From the NCBI GenBank assembly GCA_963843465.1, contig CAWJKP010000001.1:1674001-1738000 (forward strand): 64,000 nt of DNA, given 5' to 3'. Positions 37,349 through 45,173 of the stretch are shown here, one piece after another. This DNA comes from CAWJKP01 sp963843465. Lineage in GTDB: Bacteria; Planctomycetota; Planctomycetia; Pirellulales; Thermoguttaceae. Position 1 is the stretch's first letter, and each line of letters starts with the position of its first letter. The notes under the pieces are model-generated. The model did no database searches, was not told where the DNA came from, and saw only the letters and a program-made list of their open reading frames with translations. Made by a program: the position numbers and the translations under genes.

Positions 37349-39637
37349 ATGGCCACGATCAGCAAACAGACGATCAAGCAGGTCAAGCTGACGGACCGGG
37401 CCGCCCGCTGGGTCATCACCCTGGGTGGGATGACGGTGATTGCCGCCGTCGTGGCCATCCTGCTGGTAATCGTGGCCACCACCGTGCCGCTGTTCCTCCC
37501 GGCGCGGAGCACGCCGATCGGGGAACTGAGACTGCCCGGCAAGACGGCCGCGGACCTGGTGGCGATCGGCGTGGGCCAAGGGATTGGCGACCGCGACCTG
37601 CCGACGGTCTGCCTGATCGGCCGTGACGGGGTATTCTCCTACCAGACGGTGTCCTCGGACGGCCCGAAGGTCGAATGGGTTGACGCCGGAAGTCAGAACC
37701 TGGCCCCGGAAAACAGCGCGAAGCGGCCCGTGCGAATCGTTTCCTGCGAGCAGCACCATCCGTCGCTGGACTCGCTCTGCTACTCGCTGCTCTGGTCCGA
37801 CGGCTCCGTATCTTTGGTGGAGTTGAAGGCTGCCGGCGGCAAAACCGACGAGCAGGGTCGGACACCGACCCGCTTCGAGGCCGTCTCACGGGCATTCACC
37901 CCGGCCGACGACGGGCCGCTGCCGGTCAGCGCCGCCATCCGCCGCAGCGCCGACGGGGCCGTGACCCGGGCGGCCCTGTTGCCGGATAATCGCATCTCCC
38001 TGGTGCGGCAGACGACCGCCGCCGGCGGCCTGTTCGGCGGCCAGCAGACCAGCTCCAACCGGGTCGTGCTGGGCAGTGAAGCGCCCGGCCGCATCACGGC
38101 GATCACCATGGACCGCGACGGGACAACGCTCTATGCCGGCACGCAAAAGGGCGGCCTGATCCGCTGGGAGCTCAACGACGACGGCTCGGTCCGCACCAGC
38201 GACGTGGTGCTGGCTTTCAACGACAAGCGGGCGATCACCTCGCTGGGCATGGTGCTGGGCGACGTGTCGCTGGCCGTGGGCGACGCCCGGGGTGAACTGA
38301 CCACCTGGTTCCCGGTCCGCACGGGCGGGCAGTCGAAGCTCCGCCTGATCCACCGGCTCCGCCCGCACGGAGCTGCGGTCGAGGAGATCCTCCCCTCCAG
38401 CCGCAACAAGTCGCTCTTGAGCCGCTCGGCCGACGCCGCGCTACACCTGGACTACATGACCACCGAGCGGCCGATGCTCTCCTGGACCGGCCCTGCCGGC
38501 GGGAGGCCGGTCGCGATGGCCATGTCGCCCCGCGGCAACGCCCTGGCCGCGGTGGATGCCAACGGCCGGCTGGCGGTGGCCAAGCTCGACGCGGGGCATC
38601 CCGAGGTCAGTTGGCAGGTCTTTTTCGGCAAGGTTTTTTACGAGGGCTACGACAATCCGGTCTATACCTGGCAGAGCGGCGGCGGCGCGGATTTCGAGCC
38701 CAAGATGAGTTTCGTGCCGCTGATTTCCGGCACACTCAAGGGCACCGTCTACGCCATGCTCTTGGCCGTGCCGTTGGCGCTGTTCGGGGCGGCCTACACC
38801 AGCCAGTTCGCCTCGCCTCCGCTGCGGCGGGTGATCAAGCCGGTGGTGGAGATCATGGCGGCCGTGCCCTCGGTGGTGATCGGCTTCTTGATCGCGCTGT
38901 GGCTGGCGCCGATTGTCGAGCGGTGGCTGTTGGCCCTGTTCCTCTCGCTGCTGACGGTGCCCGCCGTCTTCCTGCTGTTCATGCTCTTCTGGTGGGCGGT
39001 GCGGCAGTTCGACTGGGCCAAGCGGGTGGAGAACGGTTTCGAGTTCGTGGTCGTGGCGCCGGTGCTGCTGGCGGGCGCCGCCCTGGCGGCCGCGCTCACC
39101 GGGCCGATGGAAACGCTCTTCTTCCACGGCAGCTTCAAGCTCTGGCTGGGCCAGGCGCTGGCCGCTCCCTACGATCAGCGGAACTGCGTGATCATCGCCT
39201 TCGGACTGGGATTCGCCGTGATCCCCATCATCTTCTCCATCGCCGACGACTCGCTCTCCACCGTGCCGCACACGCTCACCGCCGCTTCCATGGCCCTGGG
39301 CGCCAGCCGCTGGCAGACCTTATGGCGGATCACCCTCCCTTCCGGCAGCCCGGGGATCTTCGCCGGGATCATGATCGGCTTCGGCCGCGCGGTGGGCGAG
39401 ACGATGATCGTGCTGATGGCCACCGGGAACACGCCGATCCTCAGTTGGAACCCCTTCAACGGTATGCGAACGCTGGCCGCGAACATCGCCGTGGAGATTC
39501 CCGAGGCCCCCAAGGATGAGACCTTGTACCGGGTGCTCTTCCTCTGCGCCGTTTTGCTGTTTGTTTTCACCTTTACCCTGAACACGGCCGCCGAGCTGGT
39601 GCGCCAGTACCTGCGGAAGCGCTTCGGCCGCTTTTGA
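37349..39637 (+). CDS. pstC: Phosphate ABC transporter permease PstC, large form
   Basis: A 762-residue permease, more than twice the roughly 320 residues of E. coli PstC. One membrane helix at residues 22-48 is followed by about 400 residues of repetitive beta-rich sequence that resembles a WD40/PQQ-type propeller (TLYAGTQKGGLIRWELNDDG, SLAVGDARGELTTWFPV), presumably periplasmic. The permease core occupies about 445-762 with the ABC coupling motif AASMALGASRWQTLWRI and GRAVGETMIVLMATGN. Large PstC variants are known in some gammaproteobacteria and Planctomycetota. The extra domain might contact PstS or sense envelope conditions. Confidence 0.9.
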   Translation: MATISKQTIKQVKLTDRAARWVITLGGMTVIAAVVAILLVIVATTVPLFLPARSTPIGELRLPGKTAADLVAIGVGQGIGDRDLPTVCLIGRDGVFSYQTVSSDGPKVEWVDAGSQNLAPENSAKRPVRIVSCEQHHPSLDSLCYSLLWSDGSVSLVELKAAGGKTDEQGRTPTRFEAVSRAFTPADDGPLPVSAAIRRSADGAVTRAALLPDNRISLVRQTTAAGGLFGGQQTSSNRVVLGSEAPGRITAITMDRDGTTLYAGTQKGGLIRWELNDDGSVRTSDVVLAFNDKRAITSLGMVLGDVSLAVGDARGELTTWFPVRTGGQSKLRLIHRLRPHGAAVEEILPSSRNKSLLSRSADAALHLDYMTTERPMLSWTGPAGGRPVAMAMSPRGNALAAVDANGRLAVAKLDAGHPEVSWQVFFGKVFYEGYDNPVYTWQSGGGADFEPKMSFVPLISGTLKGTVYAMLLAVPLALFGAAYTSQFASPPLRRVIKPVVEIMAAVPSVVIGFLIALWLAPIVERWLLALFLSLLTVPAVFLLFMLFWWAVRQFDWAKRVENGFEFVVVAPVLLAGAALAAALTGPMETLFFHGSFKLWLGQALAAPYDQRNCVIIAFGLGFAVIPIIFSIADDSLSTVPHTLTAASMALGASRWQTLWRITLPSGSPGIFAGIMIGFGRAVGETMIVLMATGNTPILSWNPFNGMRTLAANIAVEIPEAPKDETLYRVLFLCAVLLFVFTFTLNTAAELVRQYLRKRFGRF

Positions 39638-39644
39638 CGTAAGA

Positions 39645-39719
39645 GTAGGTCCCGCCTGCCGGGCGGGACTTTCTGGTTAAGGGTTCATCCCGGTCCCGTC
39701 CGGCAGACGGGACCTACGG
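39645..39719. repeat. Inverted repeat between pstC and pstA, GTAGGTCCCG family
   Basis: GTAGGTCCCGCCTGCCGGGC at the left and GTCCGGCAGACGGGACCTAC at the right form an imperfect inverted pair with about 35 bases between them. Confidence 0.8.
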
Positions 39720-39730
39720 TCCTCGCCGCT

Positions 39731-41470
39731 ATGTTGCAGCCGCTGAAACACGTCCGACGCGGCAATCGCTTCTGGAGCCAGGGCGAGCCGCTGATCTGGG
39801 CTACCGGGGCCGCATTGACCGCGATCCTCCTGGCCATAGCGCTGTTGCTGGGCGTGGTGCTGGCGGGCGGCCTGGGCACGTTCTGGCCCTCCCGCGTCGC
39901 GCTGCTGCAACTGGCCGACGGCCGCCGCGTGCTGGGCCAATGGCTGCGGACCAGCGAGAACACCGACACCAAGATCACCAGCGTCCAGCTCAAGACGGGC
40001 AACCGCGAGATCGACCCGGCCCGCGAAGACTTCCACTGGTACAAGCTGGACGACGTCCGCCACACCACTTACCCCGCCGAGGTCTTCGTGCTCGAACGGC
40101 AGGAGAACGGCAACTTCTACGGGTTCTTCCAGGACGTGCAGCTTCGCGGCAGCGCGCTGCGGATCGGCGCGGAAGCAAGCGTCGCCTTTCGCTCCGCGAA
40201 ACAGCGCGGCTTTCGCGGAGCGAAAGGCGACAAGGCCGCGGGGGACGCGGCCGCTCGCCTGCAAGCCGCGATCCGCGCCGTCCGCCGCCAGCAAACGTCG
40301 GAGCTGGACCCGCTGGCCGCCCGGCTGGCCCCGCTCACCTACCAGATCCACTCGCTGGAGTTGGCCGATGCCAGCGCCGAGCACCAACGGAGGCTGCTGG
40401 CCGCCGGGGGCGAGTCGACCCGGCCGCAGCGCCAACGGCTGAAGGCCGCGATCGACGATATCCAGCGCCGGCGAGCGGTCCTGCAAAAGGAGTCGGAGCA
40501 GCTCAGCCGGCGGCAGCAGGAGCGGAAGCGGGCGATTGACGAGAACCTGGCCCTGTTCACCGACGCCTCGGGCCAGACGGTCAAGATCCCGCTGGTCTCG
40601 ATCGTCCGCTTCAGCACCCCCAACGCCATGGGTTGGTTTGCCAAGGCAGGCTACTACCTGGAGCGGATCCGCGAGCTGCTCTGCGATCCGCCCCGCGAGT
40701 CGAACACCGAGGGCGGGCTCTTCCCGGCCATCTTCGGCACGGTGATGCTGGTGTTCCTGATGGCCCTGGCGAGCTTTCCCTTGGGAGTGCTGGCCGGCGT
40801 CTACCTGGGGGAGTACGCCAAGGAAGGCCTCCTGGTGCGGCTGGTCCGCGTCGGCGTGAACAACCTGGCCGGCATCCCCTCGATCGTCTACGGCATGTTC
40901 GGCCTGGGGTTCTTCATCTATTTTGTAGGCCAGCGGATCGACGCCTGGTTGTTTCCCGGCCTGCAGGTCTTCAGTACCGGCGGGATTCTCTGGGCCAGCC
41001 TGACCTTGGGGCTGTTGACCATCCCGGTGGTGATCGTCTCCACCGAGGAGGCCTTGCGGACGATTCCGCGCGGCATCCGCGAGGGGTCTTACGCCCTGGG
41101 GGCCACCAAGTTCCAGACGCTTTTGCGCGTGCTGGTGCCGATCGCCTCGCCGGGGATCATGACCGGGTTCATCCTGGCCATGGCCCGGGCGGCGGGCGAG
41201 GTGGCCCCCTTGATGATCACCGGGGTCATCAAGTCGGCGCCCGACCTGCCGCTGGACGGCCGCTTCCCCTTCTTCCACGTCGAGCGGAAGTTCGAGCACC
41301 TCGGATTCCACATTTACGACGTCGGCTTCCAGTCGCCCAACGCCGAGGCTTGCAAGCCGATGGTCTACGTCACCACCCTGTTGTTGCTGTTGATCGTGCT
41401 TTCCCTGAGCAGCCTGGCGATTTACCTCCGCAACCGCATGAAGAAGCGGTACCAAATGCGGACCATGTAG
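39731..41470 (+). CDS. pstA: Phosphate ABC transporter permease PstA, large form with repeat-coded insert
   Basis: A 579-residue protein, about twice the usual PstA length. A first helix at residues 20-45 is followed by a periplasmic beta domain and a long charged coiled coil (about 190-280, LKAAIDDIQRRRAVLQKESE). The permease core follows (about 325-579), with the coupling motif EGSYALGATKFQTLLRV and ARAAGEVAPLMITG. Bases 40181-40231 are a perfect palindromic repeat of 17 codons (VAFRSAKQRGFRGAKGD) read in frame between the beta domain and the coiled coil. The same element stands free at 12178-12229, so it looks inserted into pstA without breaking it. Confidence 0.9.
   Translation: MLQPLKHVRRGNRFWSQGEPLIWATGAALTAILLAIALLLGVVLAGGLGTFWPSRVALLQLADGRRVLGQWLRTSENTDTKITSVQLKTGNREIDPAREDFHWYKLDDVRHTTYPAEVFVLERQENGNFYGFFQDVQLRGSALRIGAEASVAFRSAKQRGFRGAKGDKAAGDAAARLQAAIRAVRRQQTSELDPLAARLAPLTYQIHSLELADASAEHQRRLLAAGGESTRPQRQRLKAAIDDIQRRRAVLQKESEQLSRRQQERKRAIDENLALFTDASGQTVKIPLVSIVRFSTPNAMGWFAKAGYYLERIRELLCDPPRESNTEGGLFPAIFGTVMLVFLMALASFPLGVLAGVYLGEYAKEGLLVRLVRVGVNNLAGIPSIVYGMFGLGFFIYFVGQRIDAWLFPGLQVFSTGGILWASLTLGLLTIPVVIVSTEEALRTIPRGIREGSYALGATKFQTLLRVLVPIASPGIMTGFILAMARAAGEVAPLMITGVIKSAPDLPLDGRFPFFHVERKFEHLGFHIYDVGFQSPNAEACKPMVYVTTLLLLLIVLSLSSLAIYLRNRMKKRYQMRTM
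40181..40231. repeat. Palindromic repeat in frame inside pstA
   Basis: Arms at 40181-40201 and 40211-40231 are exact 21-bp inverted complements around a 9-base loop. The total of 51 bases equals 17 codons. The core CCTTTCGCTCCGCGAAA is identical to that at 12178-12229. Confidence 0.93.
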
Positions 41471-41477
41471 AGGGCCT

Positions 41478-41574
41478 GTAGGGTGGGACAAGGCCGCCGA
41501 GGCGGCCGCCGCCCCACCCTAGCCGGCGAAATTGGTGGGCCGGCGCTCGCACGCGCGAGCTTGTCCCACCCTAC
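41478..41574. repeat. Dispersed inverted repeat, GTAGGGTGGGACAAG family
   Basis: Starting 8 bases after the pstA stop, GTAGGGTGGGACAAGGCCGC at the left and GCGAGCTTGTCCCACCCTAC at the right face each other. It separates pstA from pstB. Confidence 0.88.
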
Positions 41575-41657
41575 GCGCCGATAACGAATCGAGGCAGTTA
41601 GTCCTTCGCCGAGCCCAGCCCTTGCCGGACGGCCGCGAAAGTGGTAGAAATCAAACC

Positions 41658-42488
41658 ATGCAGGATTCCACCCCCGTCTCCTCCCCGCCGCCGCTGACGA
41701 TCAAGGGCGACGCCGCCACGACGGCGCTGGCCGACGACGCGGTGGTCCGCGCCGAGCACGTCCATCTCTACTACGGCAAGTCGCAGGCCCTGACCGACGT
41801 CAGCATGGACTTCCCCCGCCACCAGGTGAGCGCGCTGATCGGTCCGTCGGGGTGCGGCAAGTCGACCCTGCTGCGGTGCCTCAACCGCATGAACGACCTG
41901 ATCGACGACGTCCGCACCAGCGGCCGCATCCTCTTGGACGGCGACGACATTCTCGATCCCACGCTGGACGTGATCGAGCTGCGGCGGCGGGTAGGAATGG
42001 TCTTCCAGAAGCCCACGCCCTTTCCCAAGTCGATCTACGAAAACGTGGCCTACGGCCTGCGGATCGCCGGCACCGGCGATCGCCGCACGCTGGACGAGGT
42101 CGTGGAGAAGAGCCTTCGCCGGGCGGCCCTCTGGGACGAAGTCAAGGACCGCCTGCACGAGTCGGCCCTGGGGCTCTCCGGCGGCCAGCACCAGCGGCTG
42201 TGTATCGCCCGGGCGGTGGCCGTGCAGCCGGAGATCATCCTCATGGACGAGCCCTGCTCGGCGCTGGACCCCCGCTCCACTACCCGCATCGAGGACCTGA
42301 TCGGCGAGCTCCGCGGCGAGTACACGATCATCATCGTGACCCACAACATGCAGCAGGCGGCCCGGGTCTCCGACTTCACGGCCTTCCTCTTCGAGGGCGT
42401 GCTGATCGAGGTCGGACCCACCAGACGCCTGTTTACCAAGCCTTCCCGCAAGGAAACGGAAGACTATATCACCGGCCGTTTCGGCTAG
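41658..42488 (+). CDS. pstB: Phosphate ABC transporter ATP-binding protein
   Basis: A 276-residue ATPase with Walker A GPSGCGKSTLLRCLNRMNDL, the Q-loop in VGMVFQKPTPFPKSIYENVA (the PstB-specific form), ABC signature LSGGQHQR, Walker B IILMDEPCSALDP, and the switch His in IIIVTHNMQQA. It powers phosphate import through PstC/PstA. It starts with about 30 residues of variable leader. The TAG stop is the first triplet of a heptamer repeat array. Confidence 0.96.
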   Translation: MQDSTPVSSPPPLTIKGDAATTALADDAVVRAEHVHLYYGKSQALTDVSMDFPRHQVSALIGPSGCGKSTLLRCLNRMNDLIDDVRTSGRILLDGDDILDPTLDVIELRRRVGMVFQKPTPFPKSIYENVAYGLRIAGTGDRRTLDEVVEKSLRRAALWDEVKDRLHESALGLSGGQHQRLCIARAVAVQPEIILMDEPCSALDPRSTTRIEDLIGELRGEYTIIIVTHNMQQAARVSDFTAFLFEGVLIEVGPTRRLFTKPSRKETEDYITGRFG

Positions 42489-42893
42489 GAGTCAGAAGTG
42501 AGGAGTTAGGAGTTAGGTAACTGTTTAGCTGAATGGAGGAGCGACCCCACCGGGCTTGCCCCCGGTGGTGAAGGAGATTGAAGGCTAGCGCAGGATTCCT
42601 GCGGCGCCACGACCCCTTCGAGCTTGCTCGATGGTGAAGGAGATTGGCCGGCTAATGGGCACGTAGCTTGACAATCTCCTTCACCACCGGGGGCGAGCCC
42701 GGTGGGGTCGGGGAAACGCTCGATGCGACCCGGGCTAGCTTGCAATCTACTTCACCATCGAGCAAGCTCGAAGGGGTCCGCTTCTCCAGTCCGCTAAGTT
42801 GAGAAGTTAGAAGTTGGAATGCGGCCATGTCGGCGGGGCTGTTCGCCCAAGGGTTTGCCCATTCTAACTCCTAACTTCTAACTCCTAACTCCT
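42486..42893. repeat. Composite repeat block between pstB and phoU
   Basis: A forward GAGTTAG-type array (42486-42518) starts at the pstB stop and a reverse array lies at 42862-42893; a further short forward array is at 42798-42817. Between them are four 36-38-base boxes: A 42543-42580, B 42611-42646, A' 42672-42709 and B' 42743-42778. A' is the inverted complement of A and B' of B. All share the frame GACCCC-cGgGCTTG-GGTGAAGGAGATTG. The order A-B-A'-B' is interleaved, not nested. No gene fits in these 408 bases. Confidence 0.88.
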
Positions 42894-42925
42894 TTCTTCT
42901 CCGCGCCACATCAGGAGGAGCGCAG

Positions 42926-43583
42926 ATGTCGGTTCACTTGCAGCGGGCCATCGACCAACTGAAGAAGGATCTGCTCTCCCTTTGCGCCTTGGTGGAAGAG
43001 CAGACCCAGATCGCCGTCCAGGCGCTTTTGAGCCGCGACGACGAGCTGGCCCACGAGGCCGTCTGCCGCGACCTGGAGATCGACCAGCGCGAGGTGGAGG
43101 TCGAGGAGGAGTGTCTGAAGATCCTGGCCCTCTACCAGCCGGTGGCGGCCGATCTGCGCTTCATCGTCGCGGCCTTGAAAATCAACAACGACCTGGAGCG
43201 GATCGGCGACCTGGGGGTGAACATCGCCCACAAGGCGATCACCTTCGCCTGCGGCCAGCCCATGGAGATCCCCTTCGACCTGGCCGGCATGTGGGAGAAG
43301 ACGCAGGCCATGCTCCGCGACAGCCTCGACTGCCTGGTGAACCTCGACTCGGTCCTGGCCAACGCCGTCTGCGCGGGACAACGAGGTCGATGCCTTGAAG
43401 CGTGCGATCCGCCTCAAGGCCGAGGAGATGATCCGCAAGAATCCCGAGCGGGCGCCGACCCTCTTGACCCTCGTGGCCGTCTCCCGCAACCTCGAGCGGG
43501 TCGCCGATCACGCCAGCAACATCGCCGAGGACGTGATCTACATGGTCGAAGGCCGCATCGTCCGGCATACGGACGGCGAATAG
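42926..43583 (+). CDS. phoU: PhoU phosphate-signalling protein, frameshifted
   Basis: About 218 residues with the usual two PhoU three-helix bundles. It begins MSVHLQRAIDQLKKDLLSLC after CAGGAGGAG, and the first metal-binding motif region reads KINNDLERIGDLGVNIAHKA. Near 43375-43382 one extra G in a GGG run shifts the frame. The continuation DNEVDALKRAIRLKAEEM leads to the second motif (VAVSRNLERVADHASNIAED) and the stop at 43581-43583. PhoU links PstB to PhoR and keeps the kinase off in high phosphate. The lesion is most simply a sequencing error, since the rest is well conserved. Confidence 0.88.
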
Positions 43584-43595
43584 CAGCCCGCGCGT

Positions 43596-43676
43596 AAAGT
43601 AGCAGGCACACGCCGTGTGCCGTCCGTTTCCTCTTCCGCCCTGGGCGGACGGCACACGGCGTGTGCCTGCTACTTT
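43596..43676. repeat. 31-bp perfect palindromic repeat, GTAGCAGGCACACG family
   Basis: Arms at 43596-43626 and 43646-43676 are exact inverted complements around a 19-base loop. It lies between convergent phoU and the MgtC-type gene and could act as a two-way terminator. The TAG of the right arm (43670-43672, minus strand) is the stop codon of the MgtC-type gene. A shorter copy is at 47983-48041. Confidence 0.92.
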
Positions 43677-44920
43677 GGCCAAAAGACGACGATCGCCGCG
43701 CCGGCCGCCAGCGGCGCGGCGAACAGCGCCAGGACCAGGCGGAACAGGCGGCCGCCGGCCAACACCGCCACCACGCCCGCTTTGAACGACAGGTTCGCCA
43801 GCGAGGCCAGGACCACCATCCGCCAGCCCTGTGCGGCCGCCACCGCCCCGGCGCTGACCAGCCGCGCCGTGGAGAGCGTCACCGCGTCCAGGTCGGTCAA
43901 ACCCGACAGCCAGGCCACGCCGTACACCACATGGCCGCCGACGTACTCCTTCGTCGCCGCCAGGGCAAACAACACCAGCACGTACATCCCGGCAAAGAGG
44001 ATCGCCGAGCGGAGCTGCGTGGGATTCTGCGGATTCGGCACGGCCGGCGGCTCGTGGCGGGCCCGCTGCCAGATGACCAGCAGGGGAAAGAGCGTCACCA
44101 CCGTCAGCAGCGCGATCGGAGCCAACGCCCGCAGGAAAAACTCCTGCGAGACGACCGCGATCAGCACCAATACCCGGACGAACGCCACGGCGGTTGCAAT
44201 CATGATCACCACCGCGGACACCCGCACGTGCGCCGGCTCTTGACGAACCGCCCGGGAGTAGCTCACCGTGGCGGCCGTGCTGGAGATCAGGCCGCCGAGA
44301 ATCCCGGCCAAGAGCGTGCCGGCGCCGGCGCCGCAGAACTTGTGCAGGATGTAGCCGCCCAGGTTCATCCCCACGATCAGCACCACCACCAACCAGGCCT
44401 TGAAGGGATTGAAGACGCCCAGCGGACCGAACTTGCTGTCCGGCAGCACGGGCAGGATGATGCAGGCAATCAGCACGAACTGCATGATCGCCCGCAGATC
44501 CACGTCGCCCAGCCGTGCGGCAAGTCCATGCAGCTCCGGCTTGAACTGCAACAGCACGGCCACGCCCCCGCCGACCGCGATGCCCACGGCCATCATCTTG
44601 TCGTTCGCCAACAGGGCGCCGACGCAGTACATCAGCAGCACGGCCACGTCGGTGGTGATGCCGGGGTCCGGGTCTTTGCTCCGCAGCCGCACCAGGTTGG
44701 GGAAAATCAGCACGCCCACCAGGCCGAGCATCGCGGCAGCTACGATCCAGCCGCCGAAACTCAGACCCAGCGTGGCCGCCACCGTTCCCAGCACGGTGAT
44801 CAGGGGAAAGGTCCGCAATCCCGCCATGCCGTGGGTGACGTGCTCGCGCTGAAGGCCCACCAGAAGTCCCAAGAGGAGGGAGATCCCCAGCTTCTGCAGC
44901 AGTAGGGTTGATGGTTCCAC
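43670..44920 (-). CDS. MgtC/DUF4010-type membrane protein
   Basis: A 416-residue protein with about 12 membrane helices. The N-terminal domain is MgtC/SapB-like (LLLGLLVGLQREHVTHGMAG, LRTFPLITVLGTVAA) and the C-terminal half is DUF4010-like (LLAGILGGLISSTAATVSYS). It is probably an inner-membrane transporter or regulator related to divalent cation handling; the substrate is unknown. It converges on phoU and its TAG stop lies in the palindrome between them. Its own start region faces the TPR gene at 45174 divergently, separated by a GTAGGTCCC-type repeat. Confidence 0.85.
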   Translation of the reverse strand: MEPSTLLLQKLGISLLLGLLVGLQREHVTHGMAGLRTFPLITVLGTVAATLGLSFGGWIVAAAMLGLVGVLIFPNLVRLRSKDPDPGITTDVAVLLMYCVGALLANDKMMAVGIAVGGGVAVLLQFKPELHGLAARLGDVDLRAIMQFVLIACIILPVLPDSKFGPLGVFNPFKAWLVVVLIVGMNLGGYILHKFCGAGAGTLLAGILGGLISSTAATVSYSRAVRQEPAHVRVSAVVIMIATAVAFVRVLVLIAVVSQEFFLRALAPIALLTVVTLFPLLVIWQRARHEPPAVPNPQNPTQLRSAILFAGMYVLVLFALAATKEYVGGHVVYGVAWLSGLTDLDAVTLSTARLVSAGAVAAAQGWRMVVLASLANLSFKAGVVAVLAGGRLFRLVLALFAAPLAAGAAIVVFWPK

Positions 44921-44963
44921 GATGGATGACCGAGGGTGTTCGCGATTCCAGCAGGCGCCCCGG

Positions 44964-45046
44964 TAGGTCCCCTCTGCCGGAAGGGATTTGGACGACGGTC
45001 AGACGTTGTCGGCGCACAACGTCTCGCTCGGCAAGCGGGACCTAAC
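44964..45046. repeat. Inverted repeat, GTAGGTCCC family
   Basis: GTAGGTCCCCTCTGCCGG at the left and CTCGGCAAGCGGGACCTAAC at the right flank about 45 bases that contain a smaller inverted pair (GACGTTGT and ACAACGTC). It lies between divergent genes. Confidence 0.7.
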
Positions 45047-45107
45047 CGGAATGCCTCACGAAATTCTAGCACACGCCACGGGGAGTCGCGCGGAGGCCAG
45101 GGGGCGT

Positions 45108-45136
45108 TTGCCCTGCCCACCCGGAAGTGATAGACT
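45108..45136 (+). promoter_or_regulatory. Possible sigma-70 promoter
   Basis: TTGCCC and TAGACT are spaced by 17 bases, about 38 bases before the TPR gene start at 45174. This is a modest match made by eye. Confidence 0.35.
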
Positions 45137-45173
45137 TGGGTTACTGGATTGTCGATCCCGATCGGAGCTAGCG

